Assembly (NCBI GenBank): GCA_002320595.1
Contig: DCKB01000051.1
Location: 1 to 36,375, forward strand
DNA: 36,375 bases
Source of the DNA: Christensenella sp. UBA1685
Lineage (GTDB): Bacteria; Bacillota; Clostridia; Christensenellales; CAG-138
Direction of reading: 5' to 3'
Shown here in pieces: positions 6,284 to 15,020 of the stretch. Position numbers and translations under genes: made by a program. The notes beneath the pieces were generated by a model that did not search any database, had not been told where the DNA came from, and saw nothing but the letters and a program-made list of their open reading frames with translations. Position 1 is the stretch's first letter; each line of letters opens with the position of its first letter.

Positions 6284-6592
6284 ATGGCAAATCAGAAGAT
6301 CCGCATCAAGCTCAAGGCCTATGAGCACAACCTGATCGACCAGAGCGCCGAGAAGATCGTTGACACGGCCAAGCGGACGGGCGCGCGCGTGAGCGGCCCA
6401 ATCCCCCTTCCGACGGAGAAAGAGGTCGTTACGATCCTCCGTTCGCCCCACAAGTATAAGGACAGCAGAGAGCAGTTCGAGATGCGTACCCACAAGCGCC
6501 TGATCGACATTCTCCAGCCCTCCGCGAAGACCGTGGATGCGCTGATGAAGCTCGATCTCCCCGCTGGCGTCGACATCGAGATCAAGCTTTGA
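6284..6592 (+). CDS. rpsJ: 30S ribosomal protein S10 (NusE)
   Basis: S10 has 102 residues, the normal length. It opens MANQKIRIKLKAYEHNLIDQ and contains 'TGARVSGPIPLPTEKEVVTI' and 'YKDSREQFEMRTHKRLIDI', the conserved S10 sequence. It sits in the 30S head and, as NusE, binds NusB in antitermination complexes. It is the first gene of the S10 operon, with an AAAGGAGG ribosome site and a long structured leader upstream. Confidence 0.98.
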   Translation: MANQKIRIKLKAYEHNLIDQSAEKIVDTAKRTGARVSGPIPLPTEKEVVTILRSPHKYKDSREQFEMRTHKRLIDILQPSAKTVDALMKLDLPAGVDIEIKL

Positions 6593-6612
6593 GCATTCGG
6601 AGGTGTATCAAG

Positions 6613-7239
6613 ATGAAGAAAGCGATTTTAGGAACCAAGGTGGGCATGACCCAGATGTTCCGCGAGGACGGCACCATGATCCCCGTCACCGTAGTGCTCG
6701 CGGGCCCCTGCCCCGTCGTCCAGAAGAAGACGGCCGAACATGACGGCTATGAAGCCATCCAGGTGGCGTTCAAGCCTGTGCGTGAGAAGCTCGTCAACAA
6801 GCCCGAGATGGGCCACCTGAAGAAAGCCGGCGTCGGCGCGCACCGCTACGTCCGCGAATTCAAGCTCGATGATACCGCGTCCTATGAGGTCGGTCAGGTC
6901 ATTTCGGCGGATGTGTTCGCGAACGGCGACAAGGTCGACGTGGTTGGCACCAGCAAGGGCAAAGGCTTCGCGGGCAACATCAAGCGTTGGAACCAGGCGC
7001 GCGGCCGCAAGACCCACGGTTCCCATTCCTACCGCGTTGCGGGCTCCATGGGCGCCTGCACCTACCCCGGCGAGGTCTTTAAGACCAAGCACCTGCCCGG
7101 CCACATGGGTCATGAACGTATAACGGTTCAGAACCTCGAGGTCGTGCGCGTGGACGCCGAGCGCAACCTGCTCCTCATCAAGGGCGCGCTCCCCGGCGCA
7201 AAGGGCGGCCTCCTGATGGTCAAGGAAACCGTGAAGTAA
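6613..7239 (+). CDS. rplC: 50S ribosomal protein L3
   Basis: L3 has 208 residues and opens MKKAILGTKVGMTQMFREDG. It binds 23S rRNA near the peptidyl-transferase centre and is an early assembly protein. The ATG at 6613 is preferred over an in-frame upstream ATG at 6589, because L3 proteins begin at 'KKAILG' and GGAGG lies ten bases before 6613. The central 'GKGFAGNIKRWNQARGRKTH' loop and 'SMGACTYPGEVFKTK' block are family landmarks. It follows rpsJ by 20 bp. Confidence 0.98.
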   Translation: MKKAILGTKVGMTQMFREDGTMIPVTVVLAGPCPVVQKKTAEHDGYEAIQVAFKPVREKLVNKPEMGHLKKAGVGAHRYVREFKLDDTASYEVGQVISADVFANGDKVDVVGTSKGKGFAGNIKRWNQARGRKTHGSHSYRVAGSMGACTYPGEVFKTKHLPGHMGHERITVQNLEVVRVDAERNLLLIKGALPGAKGGLLMVKETVK

Positions 7240-7266
7240 CAGCCGCGAGCGAAAGGAGAATGTGAA

Positions 7267-7887
7267 ATGCCAAACGTAGCATTGTATAATATCGCCGGGC
7301 AGAGCATCGGCGAGCTGGAGCTCAAAGAGAGCATCTTCGGCATCGAGCCCAACGCTTCCGCGCTGCATGCGGTTGTGAAAGCTTACCTTGCCAACCAGCG
7401 CCAGGGCACGCAGAGCGCGCTCACCCGCGCAGAGGTGCGCGGCGGCGGCATCAAGATTTACCGCCAGAAGGGCACCGGCCGCGCCCGCCACAGCAGCAAC
7501 CGCGCGCCGATTTTCACCCACGGCGGCGTGGTGTTTGCGCCCAAGCCGCGCGACTACCGCGAGAGCGTCAACAAGAAGGTAAAGCGCCTTGCAATGAAGA
7601 GCGCGCTTTCCTCCAAGGTGAGCGACGGCGACATCATCGTTTACGATGCGCTCGATATCGCCGCTCCGAAGACCAAGGAAATGGTCAAGGTTCTCAATGC
7701 GATGAACGTCAAAAAGGCGCTTGTCGTCCTCCCCGAGAAGGATGAGATCGTCGAACGCGCGACCTCCAACATCCCGGGCGTGAAGACCACGCTGGTCGGA
7801 ACCCTGAACGTGTATGAAATCCTGAAGTACGACACGCTGATCCTCACCAAGGATGCGGTCGCCAAGATCGAGGAGGTGTACGTATAA
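7267..7887 (+). CDS. rplD: 50S ribosomal protein L4
   Basis: L4 has 206 residues. The extended loop that lines the exit tunnel is visible at about residues 45-100 ('QGTQSALTRAEVRGGGIKIY', 'GTGRARHSSNRAPIF', 'HGGVVFAPKPRDY'). In E. coli L4 also represses its own S10 operon; whether it binds the leader at 6079-6283 here is unknown. The stop overlaps the rplW start by one base (TAATG). Confidence 0.98.
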   Translation: MPNVALYNIAGQSIGELELKESIFGIEPNASALHAVVKAYLANQRQGTQSALTRAEVRGGGIKIYRQKGTGRARHSSNRAPIFTHGGVVFAPKPRDYRESVNKKVKRLAMKSALSSKVSDGDIIVYDALDIAAPKTKEMVKVLNAMNVKKALVVLPEKDEIVERATSNIPGVKTTLVGTLNVYEILKYDTLILTKDAVAKIEEVYV

Positions 7888-8183
7888 TGAAGACGCCCCA
7901 TGACATCATCATCAAGCCCGTTCTCACCGAGAAGAGCTACGACCATCTTGCCGATAAGGTTTACACCTTCATCGTGGACAAGAAGGCCAACAAGACCGAG
8001 ATCAAGCAGGCTGTTGAAGCCGTGTTCGGCGTAAAGGTGGACAGCGTCCACACCATCAACAACCTTGGCAAGATGAAGCGCCAGGGCCTCCACCAGGGCC
8101 GCCGTGCTTCCACCAAGAAAGCCTATGTGAAGCTTAAGAAGGACTCCAAAGGCATCGAGTTCTTCGACAGCATCGCGCAGTAA
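7887..8183 (+). CDS. rplW: 50S ribosomal protein L23
   Basis: L23 has 98 residues, with 'DIIIKPVLTEKSYDHL' at the N-terminus and 'VDSVHTINNLGKMKRQG' in the middle. It sits at the tunnel exit and is the docking site for trigger factor and the signal recognition particle. Its start codon overlaps the rplD stop, so the two are translationally coupled. Confidence 0.98.
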   Translation: MKTPHDIIIKPVLTEKSYDHLADKVYTFIVDKKANKTEIKQAVEAVFGVKVDSVHTINNLGKMKRQGLHQGRRASTKKAYVKLKKDSKGIEFFDSIAQ

Positions 8184-8195
8184 GGAGGCTAGACC

Positions 8196-9029
<834 letters not shown>

Positions 9030-9049
9030 GAGGCGAAAGGAGTCAATCA

Positions 9050-9331
9050 ATGAGCAGGTCAATCAAGAAGGGCCCGTTTGTTCAGGAGCGTTTGCTCAAA
9101 CGCATTCAGGATATGAACGAGAGCGGCAAAAAGACGGTCGTCAAGACATGGTCCCGCGCATCCACCATCTTCCCCGACATGGTGGGACACACCATCGCCG
9201 TGCACGATGGCAAGAAACACGTCCCGGTCTATGTGACCGAGGAAATGGTCGGCCACAAGCTGGGTGAGTTCGCGCCCACCCGTACATTCCGCGGCCACAG
9301 GGGTTCCGAGAAGTCCTCGGGCGGAAGATAA
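9050..9331 (+). CDS. rpsS: 30S ribosomal protein S19
   Basis: S19 has 93 residues and opens MSRSIKKGPFVQERLLKRIQ. The conserved 'TWSRASTIFPDMVGHTIAVH' and 'GHKLGEFAPTRTFRGHRG' blocks are complete. It pairs with S13 in the 30S head and contacts A-site tRNA. It lies 20 bp after rplB, with ribosome site AAAGGAG. Confidence 0.98.
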   Translation: MSRSIKKGPFVQERLLKRIQDMNESGKKTVVKTWSRASTIFPDMVGHTIAVHDGKKHVPVYVTEEMVGHKLGEFAPTRTFRGHRGSEKSSGGR

Positions 9332-9348
9332 GAAGGAGGAAGCGAATC

Positions 9349-9735
9349 ATGGCAACTAGGTCCAGAGAAAAAAGCGCAGCGCGCAAGGCCAACGCCGATA
9401 AGCGCCCCCATGCGATCGCCCGTTATGTGCGCATTTCTTCCCGTAAGGTCAAGGTTGTTATCGACCTGATCCGCGGCAAGAGCGTCAAAGAGGCACAGGC
9501 GATTCTGATGTACACTCCCAAAGCGGCGAGCGAGCCGGTGCTCAAGCTCCTCAACTCCGCCGTCGCCAACGCGGAAAACAACCTCGATCTTTCCGCCGAT
9601 ACGCTGTATGTGGCTGAGGTCTTTGCAAACCAGGGCCCCACGCTCAAGCGGTTCCGCCCCCGCGCGCAAGGCCGCGCATCGCGCATCCGCAAGCGCACGA
9701 GCCACATCACCATCATCCTGGATCAGGCGAAGTAA
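9349..9735 (+). CDS. rplV: 50S ribosomal protein L22
   Basis: L22 has 128 residues, including an N-terminal basic extension of about 20 residues (MATRSREKSAARKANADKRP) before the conserved 'AIARYVRISSRKVKVVIDLI' core. The beta-hairpin loop that reaches into the exit tunnel ('RFRPRAQGRASRIRKRTSHI') is intact; this is where macrolide-resistance changes arise in other species. Spacing to its neighbours is 10-20 bp. Confidence 0.97.
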   Translation: MATRSREKSAARKANADKRPHAIARYVRISSRKVKVVIDLIRGKSVKEAQAILMYTPKAASEPVLKLLNSAVANAENNLDLSADTLYVAEVFANQGPTLKRFRPRAQGRASRIRKRTSHITIILDQAK

Positions 9736-9746
9736 GGAGGTAAAGT

Positions 9747-10391
9747 ATGGGACAAAAAGTTAATCCGAATGGCTTCCGCGTAGGCGTTATCCGGGATTGG
9801 AATACCCGCTGGTATGCCTCCAAGAAGGAATTCTCCGATTTCCTGATCGAAGATAAGAAGATCAGGGAGCACCTGAAAAAGGCGCACTATGCCGCAGGCG
9901 TGAGCAAGATCGATATCGAGCGCGCAGCCGGCAAAGTCACCGTCAGCATTCACACCGCGCGCCCCGGCGTGCTCATCGGCAAGGGCGGCGTCGGCGTGGA
10001 CGCCATTAAGGCGGATGTTACCGCGCTCATCGGCAAGCCCGTGAACGTGAACATCATGGAGGTGAAGAACCCCGACGCCAATGCACAGCTCGTTGCAGAA
10101 TCCATCGCGGCGCAGCTTGAAAAGCGCATTTCCTTCCGCCGTGCGATGAAGCAGGCTATGGGCCGCGCGATGAAGGCCGGCGCGAAGGGCATCAAGCTGA
10201 TGTGCAGCGGCCGTCTGGGCGGCGCGGAAATCGCCCGCACCGAGGGCTATCACGAGGGCTCCATCCCCCTGCAGACCATGCGCGCCGACATCGAGTACGG
10301 TTTCGCTGAAGCGCACACCACCTACGGCCGCATCGGCATTAAGGTGTGGATCTACAAGGGCGAAGTGCTCAACCGACAGAAGAAAGCGTAA
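9747..10391 (+). CDS. rpsC: 30S ribosomal protein S3
   Basis: S3 has 214 residues and opens MGQKVNPNGFRVGVIRDWNT. It carries a KH RNA-binding domain with the GxxG loop in 'RPGVLIGKGGVGVDAI' at about residues 70-85 and the C-terminal 'GRLGGAEIARTEGYHEGSIP' block. It lies at the mRNA entry channel of the 30S subunit. The ribosome site AAGGAGG precedes it directly. Confidence 0.98.
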   Translation: MGQKVNPNGFRVGVIRDWNTRWYASKKEFSDFLIEDKKIREHLKKAHYAAGVSKIDIERAAGKVTVSIHTARPGVLIGKGGVGVDAIKADVTALIGKPVNVNIMEVKNPDANAQLVAESIAAQLEKRISFRRAMKQAMGRAMKAGAKGIKLMCSGRLGGAEIARTEGYHEGSIPLQTMRADIEYGFAEAHTTYGRIGIKVWIYKGEVLNRQKKA

Positions 10392-10405
10392 GGAGGCAAA
10401 TAACC

Positions 10406-10843
10406 ATGTTGATGCCGAAAAGAGTAAAGCGCAGGAGAGTGCACCGCGGCCGCATGACCGGTAAGGCCATGCGCGGAAACACCATCAATTACGGCGAATA
10501 CGGCCTCGTGGCGCAGGAACCTGCATGGGTTACCAGCAACCAGATTGAAGCGGCGCGTATCGCGATGACCCGTTACATCAAGCGCGGCGGTAAGGTTTGG
10601 ATCAAGATCTTCCCCGACAAGCCCGTCACCGAAAAGCCCGCTGAAACTCGCATGGGTTCCGGCAAAGGCTCCCCGGAATACTGGGTGGCGGTCGTGAAGC
10701 CCGGCAGAGTGATGTTCGAAATCGCGGGCGTGGACGATTCCACTGCGCGTGAGGCGCTCCGGCTTGCCATGCACAAGCTGCCCCTCAAGTGTAAGATCGT
10801 CAAGAAAGAGACTGAGGCAGGAGGCGAGAGCAATGAAGGCTAA
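10406..10843 (+). CDS. rplP: 50S ribosomal protein L16
   Basis: L16 has 145 residues and opens MLMPKRVKRRRVHRGRMTGK. The start at 10406 is chosen from the AAGGAGG 10 bases upstream; an in-frame ATG at 10346 lies within rpsC and would add non-conserved residues. It contacts A-site tRNA and 5S rRNA. The end runs about seven residues beyond usual ('ETEAGGESNEG'), and this tail overlaps rpmC by 11 bp. Confidence 0.97.
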   Translation: MLMPKRVKRRRVHRGRMTGKAMRGNTINYGEYGLVAQEPAWVTSNQIEAARIAMTRYIKRGGKVWIKIFPDKPVTEKPAETRMGSGKGSPEYWVAVVKPGRVMFEIAGVDDSTAREALRLAMHKLPLKCKIVKKETEAGGESNEG

Positions 10844-11033
10844 TGAACTGAGGAAACTTTCCACCCAGGAGCTCGTTGCCAAGGAAAAGGAGCTCAAAGA
10901 GGAGCTGTTCAACCTCCGTTTCCAACTGGCGACCGGCCAGCTGGCAAACCCCCAGCGGATCCGTGAGTGCAAGAAGGACGTTGCCCGAGTCAAGACGCTT
11001 CTGTGCGAGCGCGAACTCAAGGCAGCCGAGTAA
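10833..11033 (+). CDS. rpmC: 50S ribosomal protein L29
   Basis: L29 has 66 residues, MKANELRKLSTQELVAKEKE followed by 'LFNLRFQLATGQLANPQRIR', a two-helix protein near the tunnel exit. The ATG at 10833 has ribosome site GCAGGAGG and lies inside the end of rplP, so rpmC is probably coupled to it. Confidence 0.97.
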   Translation: MKANELRKLSTQELVAKEKELKEELFNLRFQLATGQLANPQRIRECKKDVARVKTLLCERELKAAE

Positions 11034-11054
11034 CGGGTGAAAGGAGACATACCA

Positions 11055-11315
11055 ATGGAACAAGTAAGAGGTTACCGCAAGACCCGCACCGGCGTCGTCG
11101 TAAGCGATAAGATGGATAAAACGATCATCGTCGCCATTCAGACGAAGGTGCGTCACCCCCTGTATGGCAAGATGGTCAACCGCACCCGCAAGTTCAAGGC
11201 GCATGACGAGAACAACGAATGCGGCATCGGCGACACCGTGAAGATCATGGAGACCCGCCCGCTCAGCAAGGATAAGCATTGGCGGCTTGTTGAGATCATC
11301 GAAAAGGCGAAGTAA
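11055..11315 (+). CDS. rpsQ: 30S ribosomal protein S17
   Basis: S17 has 86 residues with an OB fold: 'RKTRTGVVVSDKMDKTIIVA' and 'HDENNECGIGDTVKIMETRP'. The ATG at 11055 is used because AAAGGAGA precedes it at proper spacing. The in-frame ATG at 11037 would overlap that ribosome site. It binds 16S rRNA helix junctions early in assembly. Confidence 0.97.
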   Translation: MEQVRGYRKTRTGVVVSDKMDKTIIVAIQTKVRHPLYGKMVNRTRKFKAHDENNECGIGDTVKIMETRPLSKDKHWRLVEIIEKAK

Positions 11316-11333
11316 GCCGGAAAGGAGAAAGCA

Positions 11334-11702
11334 ATGATTCAGCCACAAACCAGATTGAAGGTTGCGGACAACAGCGGCGCGAAAGAGATCATGTGCATCC
11401 GTGTGCTGGGTGGTTCGTATCGCAAGAGCGCGAGCATCGGCGACGTGATCGTCGCATCCGTAAAGTCTGCTTCTCCCGGCGGCACCGTGAAGAAGAAGGA
11501 CGTTGTGAAGGCGGTCGTGGTTCGCACGGTTGCTGCAACGCAGCGCCCGGACGGCAGCAACATTCGCTTTGACGACAATGCCGCCGTTATCATCAACGAC
11601 AAGAAAGAGCCCCGCGGCACCCGTATTTTCGGGCCTGTCGCACGTGAGCTTCGCGCGAAGGACTACATGAAGATCGTGTCCCTTGCGCCCGAAGTGCTCT
11701 AA
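11334..11702 (+). CDS. rplN: 50S ribosomal protein L14
   Basis: L14 has 122 residues, the standard length, opening MIQPQTRLKVADNSGAKEIM. The conserved 'KEPRGTRIFGPVARELRAKD' C-terminus is intact. It forms an inter-subunit bridge and is the docking site of the silencing factor RsfS. Ribosome site AAAGGAG. Confidence 0.98.
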   Translation: MIQPQTRLKVADNSGAKEIMCIRVLGGSYRKSASIGDVIVASVKSASPGGTVKKKDVVKAVVVRTVAATQRPDGSNIRFDDNAAVIINDKKEPRGTRIFGPVARELRAKDYMKIVSLAPEVL

Positions 11703-11717
11703 GGGAGGAACGAGAGA

Positions 11718-12062
11718 ATGAAAAAGCTCAACGTCAAAAAGGACGACACCGTCGTCATCATCTCCGGTAAGGACAAGGGCAAGAAGGGCAAGATCATGGT
11801 CGCGTTCCCGCAGGCAGAGCGCGTGATCGTCCAGAACGCCAACATGATTACCCGCCACGTCAAGCCCCGCAGGCAAGGCGAACAGGGCGGCCGCATCGAA
11901 AAGGAAGGCACCATCCATGCTTCCAACGTGATGCTCGTGTGCCCCAAGTGCGGCAAAGCGACCCGCGTCGGCCACCGCATCGAAGTTGTGACCGGCAAGG
12001 ACGGCAAGCAGAAGAACAAGAACATCCGCGTCTGCAAGAAGTGCAAACAGGATATTGACTGA
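11718..12062 (+). CDS. rplX: 50S ribosomal protein L24 with C-terminal zinc-ribbon-like cysteines
   Basis: L24 has 114 residues. The KOW domain is at residues 1-55 ('KKDDTVVIISGKDKGKKGKI'). The C-terminus holds two CxxC pairs (CPKCG at about 75-79 and CKKC near 108), which look like a zinc ribbon, a feature of many Gram-positive L24 proteins. It is an assembly initiator that sits near the tunnel exit. Intergenic spacing is 15 bp on the left. Confidence 0.97.
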   Translation: MKKLNVKKDDTVVIISGKDKGKKGKIMVAFPQAERVIVQNANMITRHVKPRRQGEQGGRIEKEGTIHASNVMLVCPKCGKATRVGHRIEVVTGKDGKQKNKNIRVCKKCKQDID

Positions 12063-12083
12063 GGCGGAAGGAGGAAACCGTAA

Positions 12084-12704
12084 GTGGCTAAGAAAGATAA
12101 CGCTTCCCAGGCGCCCGCCAAGAAGAAAAAGAATGCGGCGGAAGCTAAGCCGTTCACCGAGGCCGCCCGCCTCAGGGTGAAGTATAACGAGGAAATTATC
12201 GCGCAGCTGAAGGAAAAGTTCGGCTATGAAAACGTGATGCAGGTTCCCAAACTCGAGAAGATCGTGCTCAATATGGGCCTTGGTTCCGAAAAGGACAACC
12301 CGAAGGGCATTGAGAGCGCGCTTGAAGAGCTCAGCCAGATCGCCGGCCAGAAGGCCGTTGTGACAAAGGCGAAGAAGTCCGTTGCAAACTTTAAGGTGCG
12401 TGAGGGCATGAACATTGGTGCGAAGGTCACGCTACGCGGCGATAGGATGTACTACTTTGCCGACAAGCTCATGAACATCGTGCTGCCCCGCGTCCGCGAC
12501 TTCCGCGGCATCTCCGACACGAGCTTTGACGGCCGCGGCAACTATGCCATGGGCCTTAAGGAGCAGCTGATCTTCCCCGAGATCAACTATGACGACGTCG
12601 ACAAGATCCGCGGCATGGACATCGTGTTCGTGACGACGGCCAAGACCGACGAAGAAGCCAAAGAGCTGCTCAAGCTGATGGGCATGCCGTTCGTTCAGGC
12701 GTAA
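12084..12704 (+). CDS. rplE: 50S ribosomal protein L5 with N-terminal extension
   Basis: L5 has 206 residues, about 27 more than the usual ~179. The extra residues are an N-terminal Lys/Ala-rich segment (MAKKDNASQAPAKKKKNAAE). The family sequence starts near residue 30 at 'RLRVKYNEEIIAQLKEKFGY'. The GTG start at 12084 has AAGGAGG at the right distance, and no better internal start exists, so the extension appears real. L5 binds 5S rRNA and contacts S13. Confidence 0.96.
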   Translation: MAKKDNASQAPAKKKKNAAEAKPFTEAARLRVKYNEEIIAQLKEKFGYENVMQVPKLEKIVLNMGLGSEKDNPKGIESALEELSQIAGQKAVVTKAKKSVANFKVREGMNIGAKVTLRGDRMYYFADKLMNIVLPRVRDFRGISDTSFDGRGNYAMGLKEQLIFPEINYDDVDKIRGMDIVFVTTAKTDEEAKELLKLMGMPFVQA

Positions 12705-12718
12705 AGGAGGAAGCAACC

Positions 12719-12904
12719 GTGGCAAAAACCAGTATGAAAATTAGGCAGGCCCGCCCTGCAAAGTATTCCACCCGTGAATACACCCGCTGCCGCATCTGCG
12801 GCCGCCCGCACTCTGTGCTGCGCAAGTACGGCATCTGCCGCATCTGCTTCCGCGAGCTCGCGTACAAGGGCGAGATCCCCGGCGTGCGCAAAGCAAGCTG
12901 GTAA
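12719..12904 (+). CDS. rpsN: 30S ribosomal protein S14, zinc-binding type
   Basis: This is the short (61-residue) type-Z S14 with four zinc ligands, Cys24, Cys27, Cys40 and Cys43 ('CRICGRPHSVLRKYGICRIC'). It starts at GTG (12719) after AAAGGAGG. In Bacillota a zinc-free paralogue often exists elsewhere and replaces this form when zinc is short; none is in this window. Confidence 0.97.
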   Translation: MAKTSMKIRQARPAKYSTREYTRCRICGRPHSVLRKYGICRICFRELAYKGEIPGVRKASW

Positions 12905-12929
12905 GCATAGCGAAAGGAGGATAATCAAA

Positions 12930-13331
12930 ATGGCATTGGTAACAGACCCCATCGCTGATATGCTCACCCGTATCCGCAATGCGCTCATCGCAAAGCACAA
13001 CGACGTGCTCATCCCCGCATCCACCGTCAAAAAGGCGATCGCGGAGATCCTGCTTCAGGAGGGCTATATCAAGGGTTACGACCTCCGCGAGGATGGCGTG
13101 GCCAAGTATATCCACATTGACCTGAAGTACGGCCCCAACAAGCAGAAGGTCATCACCGGCCTCCGGCGCATCAGCAAGCCCGGCCTGCGTGTTTACGCCC
13201 GTAAGGATCAGATCCCGAAGGTGCTCAACGGCCTCGGCGTTGCGATCATCTCCACTTCCCGTGGTATGATGACGGACCGTGAAGCGCGCAAGCTTGGTGT
13301 TGGCGGCGAAGTGCTCGCTTACATCTGGTAA
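12930..13331 (+). CDS. rpsH: 30S ribosomal protein S8
   Basis: S8 has 133 residues and opens MALVTDPIADMLTRIRNALI. The ATG at 12930 follows AAAGGAGG and matches the family start; an earlier in-frame ATG lies within rpsN. The C-terminal 'ISTSRGMMTDREARKLGVGG' RNA-binding block is intact. In E. coli S8 autoregulates the spc operon by binding the L5 mRNA region. Confidence 0.97.
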   Translation: MALVTDPIADMLTRIRNALIAKHNDVLIPASTVKKAIAEILLQEGYIKGYDLREDGVAKYIHIDLKYGPNKQKVITGLRRISKPGLRVYARKDQIPKVLNGLGVAIISTSRGMMTDREARKLGVGGEVLAYIW

Positions 13332-13368
13332 CAGAATCAGTAACCAATCAAATTTGGAGGTGTAACAC

Positions 13369-13908
13369 ATGTCACGAATCGGAAAACTTCCGATCACGGT
13401 TCCCGGCGGAGTGACAATCACGGTCGGTGACGGCAACACCGTAACTGTAAAGGGCCCTAAGGGCACACTGACTGAGAAAATCTCTCCCGCCATGGAACTT
13501 TCCGAGGAAAACGGCGTTTTGACCGTTAAGCGGCCGAGCGACTCCAAGGAGCATCGCGCCCTGCACGGCCTCACCCGTTCCCTCGTTCACAACATGGTCG
13601 TCGGCGTGACCGAGGGCTTCTCGAAGAACCTTGAGATCAACGGCGTCGGTTACCGCGCTCAGCTGCAGGGCACAAAGCTTGTGCTGAACCTGGGCTATTC
13701 CCACCCCGTTGAAATTGATCCGCCGGCAGGCATCAGCTTTGAATGCCCCACGCCGAACAAGATCACCGTCAAGGGCATCAGCAAGCAGCAGGTCGGCCAG
13801 ACCGCAGCGGACATTCGTAAGTGGCGCGAGCCGGAACCCTACAAGGGCAAGGGCATCAAGTATGACTACGAGACCGTTCGCCGCAAGGTCGGTAAGACCG
13901 GTAAGTAA
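13369..13908 (+). CDS. rplF: 50S ribosomal protein L6
   Basis: L6 has 179 residues and the family's tandem repeat of two similar domains. It starts MSRIGKLPITVPGGVTITVG and has the C-terminal block 'REPEPYKGKGIKYDYETVRR'. It lies near the factor-binding site of the 50S subunit. Ribosome site TTGGAGG, gap of 37 bp after rpsH. Confidence 0.98.
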   Translation: MSRIGKLPITVPGGVTITVGDGNTVTVKGPKGTLTEKISPAMELSEENGVLTVKRPSDSKEHRALHGLTRSLVHNMVVGVTEGFSKNLEINGVGYRAQLQGTKLVLNLGYSHPVEIDPPAGISFECPTPNKITVKGISKQQVGQTAADIRKWREPEPYKGKGIKYDYETVRRKVGKTGK

Positions 13909-13930
13909 TGCGTAGAGAAGGAGTGGCAAT

Positions 13931-14299
13931 ATGATTTCAAAAGTAGATAAAAACTCTGTGCGCAAAAAACGTCACGACCGTACCCGCAGGCACATTCTGG
14001 GTACCGCCGAGAGGCCGAGGCTCAATGTATACCGTAGCCTTAACCACATTTACGCGCAGGTCATCGACGACGAAGTCGGACGTACCCTTGCCGCTGCGTC
14101 TACGCTGGATGCAGAGGTTAAGGCGCAGCTTGAAGGCAAGAACAAGAAGGAAGCTGCCAACCTGGTGGGTGAAATCGTGGCCCGCCGCGCGCTGGACAAG
14201 GGCGTGAAAGAGGTCGTTTTCGACCGCGGCGGTTACCTTTACACCGGCCGTGTGGCGGAAGTTGCCGAAGGCGCGCGCAAAGCCGGCCTGGAATTCTAA
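13931..14299 (+). CDS. rplR: 50S ribosomal protein L18
   Basis: L18 has 122 residues. The basic N-terminus ('VRKKRHDRTRRHILGTAERP') is followed by the 5S rRNA-binding fold ('RLNVYRSLNHIYAQVIDDE') and a C-terminus ending 'GRVAEVAEGARKAGLEF'. Together with L5 it carries 5S rRNA into the 50S subunit. Ribosome site AAGGAG. Confidence 0.98.
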   Translation: MISKVDKNSVRKKRHDRTRRHILGTAERPRLNVYRSLNHIYAQVIDDEVGRTLAAASTLDAEVKAQLEGKNKKEAANLVGEIVARRALDKGVKEVVFDRGGYLYTGRVAEVAEGARKAGLEF

Positions 14300-14310
14300 G
14301 GAGGTAAGAC

Positions 14311-14814
14311 ATGCAGAAGCGTACTGATACATCCACCATGGAACTCAAGGAAAGGCTTGTCTTTATCAACCGCGTTGCGAAGGTCACCAAGGGCAGCAAG
14401 AATTTCCGCTTCACCGCGCTCATGGTCGTGGGCGATGAAAACGGCCATGTCGGCGTTGGCCTGGGCAAGGCTGCTGAAATCCCCGAAGCCGTGCGCAAGG
14501 GCATCGAAGACGCAAAGCGTCACCTCGTAGAGGTTCCGCTTGTCGGCACGACGATTCCCCACGCGGTGGAAGGAAAGTTCGGCAAGGGCCATGTGCGCAT
14601 GCTCCCCGCTGAAGAAGGTACGGGCGTTATCGCGGGCGGTCCCGCGCGTGCTGTGCTGGAAATGGTCGGCATTAAGGACATCCGTACCAAGAGCTTCGGC
14701 TCCAGCAACCCCGCCAACTGCGTGAAGGCTACCATCGACGGCCTCACTCAGCTCCGCACGGCCGAGCAGATCGCGAAGCTCCGCGGCAAGACCGTTGAAG
14801 AGATTCTCGGCTAA
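14311..14814 (+). CDS. rpsE: 30S ribosomal protein S5
   Basis: S5 has 167 residues, with the double-stranded-RNA-like N-terminal domain ('ELKERLVFINRVAKVTKGSK', 'GHVGVGLGKAAEIPEAVRKG') and the C-terminal fold ('FGSSNPANCVKATIDGLTQL'). It helps maintain decoding fidelity and contributes to mRNA unwinding at the entry site. Ribosome site AAGGAGG directly before it. Confidence 0.98.
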   Translation: MQKRTDTSTMELKERLVFINRVAKVTKGSKNFRFTALMVVGDENGHVGVGLGKAAEIPEAVRKGIEDAKRHLVEVPLVGTTIPHAVEGKFGKGHVRMLPAEEGTGVIAGGPARAVLEMVGIKDIRTKSFGSSNPANCVKATIDGLTQLRTAEQIAKLRGKTVEEILG

Positions 14815-14826
14815 CAGGAGGGAAGC

Positions 14827-15006
14827 ATGGCTAATTTGAAAATTACGCTCGTTAAGAGCACCATCGGCGCCCTGAAGGATCAGCAGGCGACCGTGAAGGC
14901 GCTGGGTCTCAAGAAGACCAACAGCACCGTGGTGAAGCCCGACAACGCGGCGATCCGCGGAATGATCTTCAAGGTAAAGCACCTGGTCAAGGTCGAAGAA
15001 GTCTAA
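14827..15006 (+). CDS. rpmD: 50S ribosomal protein L30
   Basis: L30 has 59 residues: MANLKITLVKSTIGALKDQQ, then 'LGLKKTNSTVVKPDNAAIRG' and a C-terminal 'HLVKVEEV'. The conserved order rpsE-rpmD-rplO supports the call. Ribosome site CAGGAGG at 14815-14821 precedes the ATG. Confidence 0.96.
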   Translation: MANLKITLVKSTIGALKDQQATVKALGLKKTNSTVVKPDNAAIRGMIFKVKHLVKVEEV

Positions 15007-15020
15007 TTCGGAGGTACAGC

